From: Phycisphaerales bacterium
GTDB taxonomy: Bacteria; Planctomycetota; Phycisphaerae; Tepidisphaerales; Tepidisphaeraceae
DNA: 64,000 nucleotides
Direction: 5' to 3'
Assembly (NCBI GenBank): GCA_020847375.1
Contig: JADLCB010000002.1
Location: 75,877 to 139,876 of the forward strand
This document shows positions 43,171 to 52,816 of this stretch, in pieces. Under the pieces are notes generated by a model. The model saw only the letters and a list, made by a program, of their open reading frames with translations, did no database searches and was not told the DNA's origin. Made by a program: the position numbers and the translations under genes. How positions within the stretch are numbered: the stretch's first letter is position 1; every line of letters begins with the position of its first letter.

Positions 43171-44229
43171 TTAACGATTCGCCGTCGCCAACTCCTGGCG
43201 CTTGGCCGCAATCGTCCCCAACAACTTCTTGAATGGATGCGTAAACTTGGCCAGTCCTTCCTCCATCAAAAAGGCCTCCAGCGCATTGTCGTCAACCTTT
43301 TCATGGATTTCCCGAACAATCTTTTCTTCCGGCAACTGGGCAATGGCGCGTCCGTATGTCTTACCCAGATGCTCCACCGCTTCGATCGTTTCCGGCGGAA
43401 CCGTCTGAATGTCCGAACCGGCCAGATTTTCCACATAATAATCTTCCGCCTGCCAGCTTAGTTTCTTGCCCGTTGAAGCAAACACGATCTCCTGCTCAAG
43501 GCGCAGATTCTTATCCTTCCAGAACTTCTGGTTTTCCGCCCAGACTTCCTTGGCATTGAGGACGCCGACAACTCCCTGGGCATCGTCGCTCAGTTGCGTG
43601 ATATGTTTGTCGGTATACGCATCGACACGCGATACGAAAATTGAATAGACACTCTTGAAATCCTTCAGCCCATTTTTGCGCCGCTGCGCGCCGCGCCAGA
43701 TCGCATCGCGCGACGCCAGATACTGCCGCATGGTAAAGCACAACGTCACGTTGATCGTCACGCCTGCCGCAGCCAGCTCCTCCAGCGCTGCAATGCCCCC
43801 ATCCGTCGCCGGAACCTTGATCATCCGGTTGTCCTGCTCCAGCGCATAGTGCTGACCCAGCTCGATGTATTTCCGCTTGCGGTAGTCCAGCGGATAGTTC
43901 ACCTCAATATCTTCCAGCAGCGGATCCAGCTCAAAACTCACATATCCGTCATTCCCCTGGCTTTTCTCCCACGCCGGCAGGAACGCCTCCTGCGCATCGG
44001 CCACCAGCTCATCGGTCATCTCCCACGCAATGGCGTTGTCATCCATCCCCTTGCCAATCAGCCGGGCGATCTGCTCATCATAATTTCCGTGCTCGATAAT
44101 TCCTGAAATAATGATCGGGTTGCTGGTGGCCCCCGTCGCGCCACGCGCCACATTCTTCTGAATTTCCACAGGATGAACCGAATCAAGCCACAACTTGGTT
44201 CCCGATTGAATCAATGACTGAATTGACAT
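43171..44229 (-). CDS. tal: transaldolase
   Basis: 352 residues from ATG 44229 with GAGG upstream. TKLWLDSVHPVEIQKNV, GATSNPIIISGIIEHGNYDE, NRMIKVPATDGGIAALEELA (the Lys Schiff base) and GVTINVTLCFTMRQYLASRD are canonical. It transfers dihydroxyacetone in the pentose phosphate pathway. Length is somewhat longer than TalB; it is of the type found in planctomycetes and cyanobacteria. Confidence 0.92.
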   Translation of the reverse strand: MSIQSLIQSGTKLWLDSVHPVEIQKNVARGATGATSNPIIISGIIEHGNYDEQIARLIGKGMDDNAIAWEMTDELVADAQEAFLPAWEKSQGNDGYVSFELDPLLEDIEVNYPLDYRKRKYIELGQHYALEQDNRMIKVPATDGGIAALEELAAAGVTINVTLCFTMRQYLASRDAIWRGAQRRKNGLKDFKSVYSIFVSRVDAYTDKHITQLSDDAQGVVGVLNAKEVWAENQKFWKDKNLRLEQEIVFASTGKKLSWQAEDYYVENLAGSDIQTVPPETIEAVEHLGKTYGRAIAQLPEEKIVREIHEKVDDNALEAFLMEEGLAKFTHPFKKLLGTIAAKRQELATANR

Positions 44230-44410
44230 AAATGACCTCATTCTTTCTGCTGATTGTTGTAATGATCTCAAACTGATTCTATGCACGCAATGTAGTCGAT
44301 TTATTGCTGGTGCGTCATCCAACAAAAGATTTTCGTCTTCTATTTATTACACTTTTCACCTTCGGCCAAGCCGGTTTGTTGATTTTCAACCACTTTTTTA
44401 TCTCGAAATA

Positions 44411-44439
44411 GTCGCGGCTCGTTAATACATCGACCCTCG
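44411..44439 (+). repeat. REP-like repeat, truncated copy
   Basis: Identical over 29 nt to 32117-32145, the right end of the long inverted repeat, and similar beyond it (CGGCTGCATGCGAAAGCCCT here). The inverted-repeat left half is absent. Lies upstream of the UbiA gene in a 298-bp gap with no coding region. Confidence 0.75.
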
Positions 44440-44527
44440 TCGGCTGCATGCGAAAGCCCTGGCACCAACCAGCCGCCCTGTCGCCATAATTTTATCTCGA
44501 CTGATCTTGCGCTATGATAGCCCCTGT

Positions 44528-45439
44528 ATGACTGCCACCGCACCAGAACTTCCCACCGCCCCGAGGTTTTTTCATCGGCTGCGCGTCTATGCAACCGACA
44601 TTAAAATTTCACACAGCATCTTCGCGCTCCCCTTTGCCCTGCTGGCGACTTTTGTCGGTGCTGGCGGCATGCCCGCCTGGGGCATACTGGGACTGATCCT
44701 GCTCTGCATGGTCACCGCCCGCACTCTGGCGATGTCAGCCAATCGCCTGCTCGACGCCCGGCTCGACGCCGCCAATCCGCGCACCCTTGGCCGCGCCATT
44801 CCCAGCGGCCAGCTCTCACGATCGTTCGTCCTCGGCGGCATTTTATTATGCGCTGGTTTGTTCATCCTGGCCACGGCCGGTTTCTGGTTCTGGTACGACA
44901 ACCCCTGGCCACTCGTTTTTTCCCTGCCTGTCCTGGCGTTCATCAGCGCCTATCCGCTGCTTAAACGCTTCACGCAGCTTTGCCACTACTATCTCGGCGC
45001 ATCGCTGGCCTTGGCGCCGATCTGTGCATGGGTCGCAGTCACCGCCTCCATCGCGCCAGAGCCTCTGCTCATGGCTGGGGCGGTTCTGCTCTGGACGGCT
45101 GGCTTTGACATTATCTACGCCTGCCAGGATTACGCGGTCGATCTCCGCAGCGGCCTCTATTCCGTCCCCGCCCGGCTGGGTATTGCCCGCGCCCTTTGGA
45201 TCAGCCGATTGACGCATGTCTTTTGTGCTGCCTTGCTGATTGCCCTGGGTCTGGTCTCCCCCCTGCTGGCAGGGCTTTATTTTGTCGGCGTCGGTATCGC
45301 CATCGCGCTGCTGCTGATTGAGCATTCTCTGGTTCATCCCAATGATCTCTCGCGAGTCGGGCTGGCCTTTTTCACCATCAACGGCATCATCAGCGCTGTT
45401 TTAGGCGTTCTGGGAATAATTGACGTATTCATCCGTTGA
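44528..45439 (+). CDS. UbiA-family prenyltransferase (MqnP/UbiA type)
   Basis: 303 residues from ATG 44528. Eight or so membrane helices. Two aspartate-rich motifs: NRLLDARLDAANPRT and YACQDYAVDLRSGLYSVPAR. The second, with GLYSVPARLG, is like prenyltransferases of the futalosine menaquinone route (MqnP) and UbiA. It attaches a polyprenyl chain to an aromatic head group in the membrane. No other quinone gene nearby, so the substrate is open. A TATGAT -10-like box lies just upstream (44513-44518). Confidence 0.88.
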   Translation: MTATAPELPTAPRFFHRLRVYATDIKISHSIFALPFALLATFVGAGGMPAWGILGLILLCMVTARTLAMSANRLLDARLDAANPRTLGRAIPSGQLSRSFVLGGILLCAGLFILATAGFWFWYDNPWPLVFSLPVLAFISAYPLLKRFTQLCHYYLGASLALAPICAWVAVTASIAPEPLLMAGAVLLWTAGFDIIYACQDYAVDLRSGLYSVPARLGIARALWISRLTHVFCAALLIALGLVSPLLAGLYFVGVGIAIALLLIEHSLVHPNDLSRVGLAFFTINGIISAVLGVLGIIDVFIR

Positions 45440-45536
45440 ACCCATCTTCGCGCTGATTGATGGCCTATGATGGCAGACTGGTGGAGTTGGCGCTCTGGTT
45501 CGCCCAATTCCATGGTTGACCTGCAGAACGATACCC

Positions 45537-46187
45537 ATGTGGTTTGACACCCCCGCAACATCACCCGACTGGCACGCCGCCATTCAGCATCTGCGCCGTG
45601 TCGAACCGGCTCTGCGCCCGATCATCACCAAAGTCGGGCAGTGCACGCTCTATCCGCGTCGTGATTATTTCATTCTCCTCAGCCAGTCCATTTTTAATCA
45701 GCAGATTTCACTCAAGGTCGCGGCTGTGCTTTTCGCCCGTTTTCGCAGCCTCTTTCCCAATCACCGCCCCACGCCGACGCGCGTATTGCAATTCCTCGAA
45801 ACCGCTGATGAACAGACCCTGCGTCACATCGGCCTGAGCCGGCAGAAACGCGCTTACATCGGCAATCTCGCCCGGCATTTTGTTGATGGCCGCGTTCCGC
45901 TGCGCCGTTTTTCCGGTATGAGCGACGAGCAGATCGTTGAATGTCTGACTGAGATCAAGGGCATCGGCCGCTGGACGGTGGAAATGTTCCTCATTTTTGT
46001 CCTCAACCGCCCCGATGTGCTGCCGGTTGACGATCTTGGTCTGCGCGATGGTGTGCGCCGGGTTTTCACACTTGACGAGCGGCCAACACCAAAACAGGTC
46101 ATCGTCCGTGGCGAAATCTGGCGCCCCTGGCGCACCATCGCCACCTGGTACCTGTGGCGCAGCCTCGATGTAGTAAAGACCGACTGA
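45537..46187 (+). CDS. DNA-3-methyladenine glycosylase II (AlkA family)
   Basis: 216 residues from ATG 45537. HhH-GPD superfamily: SQSIFNQQISLKVAAVLFAR, then HhH motif LTEIKGIGRWTVEMFLIFVL with the catalytic Asp in DVLPVDDLGLRDGV. Removes alkylated purines from DNA. The length fits the short AlkA/MagIII-like forms without an N-terminal beta domain. Confidence 0.9.
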   Translation: MWFDTPATSPDWHAAIQHLRRVEPALRPIITKVGQCTLYPRRDYFILLSQSIFNQQISLKVAAVLFARFRSLFPNHRPTPTRVLQFLETADEQTLRHIGLSRQKRAYIGNLARHFVDGRVPLRRFSGMSDEQIVECLTEIKGIGRWTVEMFLIFVLNRPDVLPVDDLGLRDGVRRVFTLDERPTPKQVIVRGEIWRPWRTIATWYLWRSLDVVKTD

Positions 46188-46255
46188 CCCGTCGCGCAGT
46201 TCTTTTGCTCAATAGCTTCGCACGCCGCGCTGATTCCATGTGCTGCGCACAGTGG

Positions 46256-46822
46256 CTACTCGAAGCGCACATCCTGGCTGGTCAGTCCGTGGTCGTGCAG
46301 ATATTTCGCCAGCAACTGGCTGTAACTGGCCTTGATCAACTCCGCCTGCTGCAATCCGAGTTTTTGCCGGATCTGCAGCACCTCCACATCATTCGGCCCT
46401 TCAATTTCCACAAACCGGCCCAGATGCGGCAGCTCATCCAACTCAATGCGGCAACCGTCCAACTGCCATGATTCCCGCTTCTTGGCAAAACGCATCGCGC
46501 GGACAAACCCCAATGCTTCCAGTAATTGCACTGCTATTTGTTCATCATGCACGATCAACTCAGTTTCCTGCCTGGATTTAAGCTCACCCTGCTGGCGCGG
46601 GCCTTTGTGGGTGACCACGATCTGTTTGTTGCCACTGACGACATCTTCACTCGTGCGCACACGCAGCCCCTGATCGCCCGCCAGGAGTTGGCGCGAAGGC
46701 GTGTCGAAAAAAATGTTCGTCTCCAGCACCTTCCCCAGCCGCCGACCACCCTGCTGCTTCAAGTGCCCGATCAATGCGCCAAAGTCCTCCACGCGCATTT
46801 TTGCCTCGATCTCAATCGCCAT
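46256..46822 (-). CDS. CYTH domain protein (class IV adenylate cyclase / ThTPase-like)
   Basis: 188 residues, AGGAG before ATG 46822. N-terminus EIEAKMRV is the ExExK motif; RVRTSEDVVSGNKQIVVTHK, RQETELIVHD and RFVEIEGP complete the tunnel fold with its acidic and basic ligands. CyaB-like proteins act on triphosphates (ATP, thiamine-PPP, polyphosphate). Substrate cannot be decided. Confidence 0.88.
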   Translation of the reverse strand: MAIEIEAKMRVEDFGALIGHLKQQGGRRLGKVLETNIFFDTPSRQLLAGDQGLRVRTSEDVVSGNKQIVVTHKGPRQQGELKSRQETELIVHDEQIAVQLLEALGFVRAMRFAKKRESWQLDGCRIELDELPHLGRFVEIEGPNDVEVLQIRQKLGLQQAELIKASYSQLLAKYLHDHGLTSQDVRFE

Positions 46823-46896
46823 AGTGCGCTCCTTTGCATGAGTGTAAAATACCGCTCGATCCACCATGCACGCCCATGCCCGTCATCGGTGCCGGC

Positions 46897-49854
46897 TTAT
46901 TGCACCACCATATTGACCAGCCGCCCCGGAACATACAGGCGCTTTTTGACCTGCTTGCCTTCGATCCAGGGTTTGATTTTTGGTGACGATTCCGCCGCTG
47001 CAAACACCGCCGCCTCATCGGCATCAACCGCAATCGTAATCCGATCGCGCAATTTTCCGTTGATCTGCACCGGCACTTCAACGCTCGCCTCCACCATGCG
47101 ATCAGGATCAAACGTCGGCCACGGCCGCCGGGCCAGACTCTTATTGTGCCCCAGCACGCCCCACAATTCCTCCGCCAGATGCGGGGCAAACGGCGCCAAC
47201 ATCAGAACGAAGTTTTCCGCCAGCTCGCGCGGCATCCTCGTCAGCCCCGTCATCTCGTTATTCAACTTGATCAATTCCGCAATGCCGGTATTGAAATGCA
47301 GGGCTTCGATATCCTGCCCCACTTTTTTGATCGTCCGGTGCATCAGACGCTCCAGCCCCTCGGCAACCGGTTCATCGACAATCTCAACCACACGGTTGCT
47401 CTCCTCATCGCCGGTGATATTGCGATGAACCGAACTCAAAAACCGCGCCATCCCCACAATATCCCGCGTATTCCATGGCTTTTGTGCCTCCAGCGGCCCC
47501 ATGTACATCTCGTACAACCGGAACGCATCAGCACCATATTCCTCGACGATCTGGTCGGGGTTCACCACATTGCCGCGGCTCTTGGACATTTTGAACGCCC
47601 GGGCATCGACCTTGATCGATGGATCGGAGCGCAGCACATAATCCTGCCCCTTCTTCTCCACCAGCGCATCGATCACACTCGTTGCGTACACCTTTTCGCC
47701 TGTCGGCTTGTGCGTACCGCACAGACGCACCCCCCGCTTGGTTGCTTCCTCGTGAATATCCGTAATTTCATTGACACTGATCGGCTTGCCGCCTTCGTGT
47801 TCAAAAAAGTGAAATTCGGTTTCGCCCAGAATCAGCCCCTGGTTGATCAGTCGCGCAAACGGCTCGGCCGAGCTGACATGCCCCAGATCAAACAGCACCT
47901 TGTGCCAGAAACGGGCATACAGCAGATGCAGCACCGCATGTTCAACCCCGCCGACATACAGATCCACCGGCATCCAGTAGCGCTCTTTTTCCTTGTCCAC
48001 AAAACGCTGATCGTTGGCTGGATCAATATAGCGCAGATAGTACCAGCATGAACCGGCCCACTGAGGCATGGTGTTGGTCTCGCGCGTGAAGACCTGGCCA
48101 TTGCGCTGGACGCGCGTCCAGCTTGCTGCCTTGCTCAAGGGGGGTTCAGGAGTGCCCGTTGGTTTGAAATCATCCATTTCCGGCAGGGTCAGAGGCAATT
48201 CCGACTCCTCCAGCGCATGGGCGTTGCCCTCTTCGTCCAGCAGGATTGGGAATGGCTCGCCCCAGTAGCGCTGCCGCGAAAACAACCAGTCGCGCAACTT
48301 ATAACGGACTGACCGTTGACCGGTGCCATCCGCTTGCAGCGCTTTGATAATGGTCTGTTTGGCTTGCTGTGTTGGCTGGCCATTGATCAGCGGCGAACCA
48401 ATCGCCACGCCCTCGCCTTCAAACGCTTTTTCCGGTGTCTGGGTTGAATTATTCTGAGCTGGGTTCTGATCGCCGGCGATGGGCGCTATGGCGCTGACAA
48501 CCGGCTGCACAACCGGTTTGATCGGCAGGGAAAATTTACGGGCAAAATCAAAATCGCGCTGATCGTGCGCTGGCACCGCCATGATCGCGCCCGTTCCATA
48601 ACCCATCAGCACATAGTCGGCGATATAAACCGGAATCTTTTCGTTGTTGATCGGGTTGACCGCATAAGCACCGGTCGCCACGCCACTTTTTTCCTTCGTC
48701 ACCGTCAGACGATCACGCTCGCTGCGCGTCGCGACCGCTTGACGATAATCATCCACCGCCTGTTTCTGCTGCGCAGTCGTAATCTGCTCCACCAGCGGAT
48801 GCTCCGGCGCCAGCACCATGTACGTCGCCCCGTACAGCGTATCGGGGCGGGTGGTGAAAACGGTAATCACCGGCGTTTCATCGCCCGGCTCATCGGGTTC
48901 ATCGGCGGCTGGTTTGGCGCTGGCAGCTTCGCCGGCCAGTTCAAAATCGACCTCCGCCCCTTCGCTGCGACCGATCCAGTTGCGCTGCATTTCCTTCAGT
49001 GATTCGGGCCACTGCAACAGTTCAAGGTCCTTGATCAACCGATCGGCGTACGCGGTAATCCGCAGCATCCATTGCCGCATCGGCCGCCGCTCCACCGGAA
49101 ACCCCCCCACTTCGCTTTTACCATCAACCACTTCCTCGTTGGATAAAACCGTCCCCAGCCCCTCGCACCAGTTGACCGGCACCTCATCCATGTAGGCCAG
49201 CCGCTGGGCATCGATCAACTGCTGCTGCTCCGATGGACTCAGCTCGCCCCACAACCGCTCCACCCGGACTTCACCGCCCAGTTGTTCCATCCCCTCGGTC
49301 GTGGGGTTGATCACAACCTCATTATCCGGCGTCACAACATAATTCTGGTTCATCAACTCGCGGCGCAGATGTTCGATCGGCATTGCTTTCTGGTTGATCG
49401 GATCAAAATAACTGTTGAACAGTTGCAGAAAGATCCACTGCGTCCAGCGGTAATACTTTGGATCCGTGGTATCGACTTCGCGATCCCAGTCATAACTCAA
49501 CCCCAGTGACTGTATCTGCCGGCGGAAGTTGTCGATATTCTCCCGCGTCGTCTGGCGTGGATGCACATTATTTTTGATGGCATACTGCTCGGCCGGCAAC
49601 CCGAACGCATCCCAACCCATCGGATGCAGCACATTCACGCCCTTCATGCGCAGGTAACGGCTGACAATATCCGTCGCGGTATATCCCTCGGGATGACCGA
49701 CGTGCAAACCCTGCCCGCTGGGATAGGGAAACATATCCAGCACATACGCCTTGGGCATGCCGCCGGCATCGTGCGGATCCAGCGCTGCAAAGGTGCGGTT
49801 ATCCAACCAGTATTTCTGCCATTTCGATTCAATCTCGCTGAAGTCATAAGCCAT
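46897..49854 (-). CDS. leuS: leucyl-tRNA synthetase
   Basis: 985 residues from ATG 49854 (AGGGATC upstream; an in-frame start 18 codons earlier is less likely). HIGH signature HVGH at residues 51-54 ([13 protein letters not shown]), a class Ia editing domain ([20 protein letters not shown]), KMSKS within [13 protein letters not shown], and an anticodon/C-terminal domain ending [15 protein letters not shown] linker between editing and core ([20 protein letters not shown]) is as usual. It charges tRNA-Leu. Confidence 0.96.
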   Translation of the reverse strand: MAYDFSEIESKWQKYWLDNRTFAALDPHDAGGMPKAYVLDMFPYPSGQGLHVGHPEGYTATDIVSRYLRMKGVNVLHPMGWDAFGLPAEQYAIKNNVHPRQTTRENIDNFRRQIQSLGLSYDWDREVDTTDPKYYRWTQWIFLQLFNSYFDPINQKAMPIEHLRRELMNQNYVVTPDNEVVINPTTEGMEQLGGEVRVERLWGELSPSEQQQLIDAQRLAYMDEVPVNWCEGLGTVLSNEEVVDGKSEVGGFPVERRPMRQWMLRITAYADRLIKDLELLQWPESLKEMQRNWIGRSEGAEVDFELAGEAASAKPAADEPDEPGDETPVITVFTTRPDTLYGATYMVLAPEHPLVEQITTAQQKQAVDDYRQAVATRSERDRLTVTKEKSGVATGAYAVNPINNEKIPVYIADYVLMGYGTGAIMAVPAHDQRDFDFARKFSLPIKPVVQPVVSAIAPIAGDQNPAQNNSTQTPEKAFEGEGVAIGSPLINGQPTQQAKQTIIKALQADGTGQRSVRYKLRDWLFSRQRYWGEPFPILLDEEGNAHALEESELPLTLPEMDDFKPTGTPEPPLSKAASWTRVQRNGQVFTRETNTMPQWAGSCWYYLRYIDPANDQRFVDKEKERYWMPVDLYVGGVEHAVLHLLYARFWHKVLFDLGHVSSAEPFARLINQGLILGETEFHFFEHEGGKPISVNEITDIHEEATKRGVRLCGTHKPTGEKVYATSVIDALVEKKGQDYVLRSDPSIKVDARAFKMSKSRGNVVNPDQIVEEYGADAFRLYEMYMGPLEAQKPWNTRDIVGMARFLSSVHRNITGDEESNRVVEIVDEPVAEGLERLMHRTIKKVGQDIEALHFNTGIAELIKLNNEMTGLTRMPRELAENFVLMLAPFAPHLAEELWGVLGHNKSLARRPWPTFDPDRMVEASVEVPVQINGKLRDRITIAVDADEAAVFAAAESSPKIKPWIEGKQVKKRLYVPGRLVNMVVQ

Positions 49855-50069
49855 GATCCCTGCCACTATATCGGGATCGTGATCCGGCGAAAGTGCCACT
49901 GCGTTCATCGCTTTTATTCGTGGGCGCCGATGCTTCGTTTTTTCAGTTTTTTCTGGTACAATTCGACGCTTTGCACAGTGCGAAATTTCAATGCCCCGCC
50001 GGTTGAAAAACCGGGGCTGTTGTAAAGCCCGCCTGTGTCCGTAGTTAACTCCCGCTTAGCGTTAAAATT

Positions 50070-52811
50070 ATGGCTGAAACCACTCCCCCAGCGCCCGACG
50101 AAGGGGCGATTGATCGTATCGAAGACCTGCACATCGAACAGGAATTGCAGGATTCGTACCTCACGTACGCGATGAGCACCATCATGGATCGTGCCCTGCC
50201 GGATGTGCGCGACGGGCTGAAACCGTCGCAGCGCCGCATCCTCGTCGCGATGAACGATCTGAACCTTGGCCCGCGCAGCAAACACCGTAAATGCGCCAAG
50301 ATCGCCGGTGATACCTCCGGTAACTACCACCCCCACGGCGAAGCGGTTGTCTACCCCACGTTGGTGCGTCTGGCTCAGGACTGGACCATGCGCAATACCC
50401 TCATCGACGGTCAGGGCAATTTCGGATCAACCGACGGCGACCCGGCCGCCGCCATGCGTTACACCGAGGCCCGCATGGCTTCGCCGGCGATGGAACTGTT
50501 GGAAGACCTGAATCTCGACACCGTTGATTTTCAAGCCAACTACGATGAAACCCGCCTCGAACCCACTGTTTTACCCAGCAAATTCCCCAATCTGCTGGTC
50601 AACGGTTCCACCGGCATTGCCGTGGGCATGGCATGCAATCTGGTCCAACACAATCTGCGCGAAATCTGCGACGCCATTGTCCATGTCATCGACCATCCCG
50701 AATGTGACCTGCATGACCTGCTGGATATTGTCCCCGGCCCGGATTTTCCCACGGGCGGAATCATCTGCGGACGCGATGGAATCATCCAGGCGTACAGAAC
50801 CGGGCGCGGCAAGCTGACCCTGCGCGCCAAGATGCGCGTCGAGGAGGACAAACGCGGGCGCAGCAGCATCGTCATTGATGAAATCCCTTACGGCATCATC
50901 CGTCGCAACATCCTTCAGCAAATCGCTGATGCGGTTAAAAAAGACCTGATCACCGACATCAGTGATGCCAACGACCACTCCGGCCGCCAGCACAAGTGCC
51001 GCCTCGTCGTCGATCTCAAGCGCGACGGCGACCCCAACGTGGTCATGAACCAGCTCTATCAGCACACGAGCTGCCAGATCACCGTCTCCATGATCAACAT
51101 TGCCCTGGTCAACCGCCAGCCGCGCACCATGGGCCTCAAGGAGCTGATCCAGCACTTCATCGATCATCGCAAGGAGGTCATCACCCGCCGCACGCGCTTC
51201 CTGCTTCGCAAAGCCCAGCAGCGCGGCCATATTCTTGAAGGTCTGATCTTCGCTGTCTGCGATATCGATGAAGTCATCCGCCTGATCCGTTCCAGTAAAA
51301 CCCGCGAGGAAGCGATTGAAAAATTGCGCCAGCGCGCCTTCCGCATTGCGGCGGATCATCCGCTGGCGCCGCAGATTCCCGCACAACTGCTCGATCGCGC
51401 CGCCGAAAAACCGATCATTCTTTCCCAGGCGCAGGCTGAAGCCATCGGGCGGTTGCAGCTCATTCAACTGGTCGGTCTGGAAATCGAAAAACTCGCCAAG
51501 GAACTGCGCGAAGTGGCTGAAGAAATCGAAGGTTATCAAGCCATCCTGAATGATGAGCGCCTGGTGCTGGACATCATCCGCGAAGATACGCTGGAGATGA
51601 AGCAGAAATATGGTGATGACCGTCGGACGGAAATCACCGGCGCGGTCAGCAGCGTCAACATGGAAGACCTGATCGCCCGCGAAGAGGTCGTCATCACCTT
51701 CAGCCACAACGGTTACGTCAAGCGTCTGCCCATCGACACCTACCGCAGCCAGGGGCGCGGCGGCCGGGGTATCCGTGGAACCGAAAACCGCGAAGGGGAT
51801 TTTGTCGAGCACCTGTTCGTTGCCAACACGCACGACCACCTGCTGTTTTTCACCAACAAAGGCCGGGTCTATGACAAGCGTGTCTTTGACGTGCCGGAAA
51901 TGAGCCGCACCAGTCTGGGACGCTCGGTCGCCAACCTGCTCGAGTTTCAACCGGATGAAAAAGTCACCAATGTCCGCACCGTCAAGGATTTTGGCAGGGA
52001 TGAGCATTATCTGATCTTCGCCACCGCGCGCGGCATCATCAAAAAGACCCCGCTCAACGCCTACGCCAACATCCGCACGAGCGGCATCATTGCCATTGGC
52101 CTGGAGGAAAAAGATGAGCTGATCGCTGTCTCCATCACCAGTGGTCAGGATCATATCCTGCTGGGCACGCGCCACGGTATGGCGATTCGCTTCAAGGAGA
52201 CCGACGTTCGCCCCATGGGTCGGCCCGCCGCCGGCGTCAAGGGAATCGAGCTGCAGGAGGCGGATGGTTCAACCCCGGCGGATGAAGTGGTCAGCATGAT
52301 CATCATTCCGCACAACGAGCTGGAAACCTGCATGGTGCTCACCGCGTGCGACAACGGATTCGGCAAGCGCACACCCGTGTCGGATTACCGTCTGATTCGT
52401 CGTGGCGGCAAGGGTGTGATCAATATCAAAACCACCGAGCGCAACGGCAATGTCGTCGGGCTGCGCGCCGTCAGCGATGCTGATGAATTGATGCTGATCA
52501 CCGAAAACGGCATTCTCATGCGAACCCGCGTATCGGAAATCCGCGAAACCGGCCGTAATGCCCAGGGTGTCAAACTGATCCGCGTGGATGACGGCGACCG
52601 CCTGGTGGCGATGGCCAAGATCGATGTCGAGGCAAAGGAGGGTGATGAGGAATCAGTCAATGATGCTTCATCAGCCCCTTCACAAGCTCCATCAACCCAG
52701 GGCACGGATGATGCGCCGGTGGAAGATGTGGCTGACGATGCCGATCAGAACGACGATGCTGACCCGGACAATGGTGCTGATGATGATGGCAGCGATGAAA
52801 ACGATCAGTAA
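50070..52811 (+). CDS. gyrA: DNA gyrase subunit A
   Basis: 913 residues. Winged helix and tower: LPDVRDGLKPSQRRILVAMN, catalytic Tyr131 in AAAMRYTEARM, GyrA-box QGRGGRG (SQGRGGRGIRGT) in the C-terminal beta-pinwheel, and a long acidic tail (EDVADDADQNDDADPDNGAD). The quinolone-resistance region reads HPHGEAVVYPT, so the positions equal to E. coli Ser83 and Asp87 are Ala92 and Pro96. The GyrA box separates it from ParC. No ribosome-binding site is evident; TACAAT at 49957 may be the -10. Confidence 0.95.
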   Translation: MAETTPPAPDEGAIDRIEDLHIEQELQDSYLTYAMSTIMDRALPDVRDGLKPSQRRILVAMNDLNLGPRSKHRKCAKIAGDTSGNYHPHGEAVVYPTLVRLAQDWTMRNTLIDGQGNFGSTDGDPAAAMRYTEARMASPAMELLEDLNLDTVDFQANYDETRLEPTVLPSKFPNLLVNGSTGIAVGMACNLVQHNLREICDAIVHVIDHPECDLHDLLDIVPGPDFPTGGIICGRDGIIQAYRTGRGKLTLRAKMRVEEDKRGRSSIVIDEIPYGIIRRNILQQIADAVKKDLITDISDANDHSGRQHKCRLVVDLKRDGDPNVVMNQLYQHTSCQITVSMINIALVNRQPRTMGLKELIQHFIDHRKEVITRRTRFLLRKAQQRGHILEGLIFAVCDIDEVIRLIRSSKTREEAIEKLRQRAFRIAADHPLAPQIPAQLLDRAAEKPIILSQAQAEAIGRLQLIQLVGLEIEKLAKELREVAEEIEGYQAILNDERLVLDIIREDTLEMKQKYGDDRRTEITGAVSSVNMEDLIAREEVVITFSHNGYVKRLPIDTYRSQGRGGRGIRGTENREGDFVEHLFVANTHDHLLFFTNKGRVYDKRVFDVPEMSRTSLGRSVANLLEFQPDEKVTNVRTVKDFGRDEHYLIFATARGIIKKTPLNAYANIRTSGIIAIGLEEKDELIAVSITSGQDHILLGTRHGMAIRFKETDVRPMGRPAAGVKGIELQEADGSTPADEVVSMIIIPHNELETCMVLTACDNGFGKRTPVSDYRLIRRGGKGVINIKTTERNGNVVGLRAVSDADELMLITENGILMRTRVSEIRETGRNAQGVKLIRVDDGDRLVAMAKIDVEAKEGDEESVNDASSAPSQAPSTQGTDDAPVEDVADDADQNDDADPDNGADDDGSDENDQ

Positions 52812-52816
52812 ACCAT

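Noticed and set aside
50571-52175. Long minus-strand frame (534 codons) opposite gyrA
   Set aside because: Antisense shadow of gyrA with no homology to known proteins.
50070-52811. ParC (topoisomerase IV) instead of GyrA
   Set aside because: The GyrA box QGRGGRG is present in the C-terminal pinwheel.
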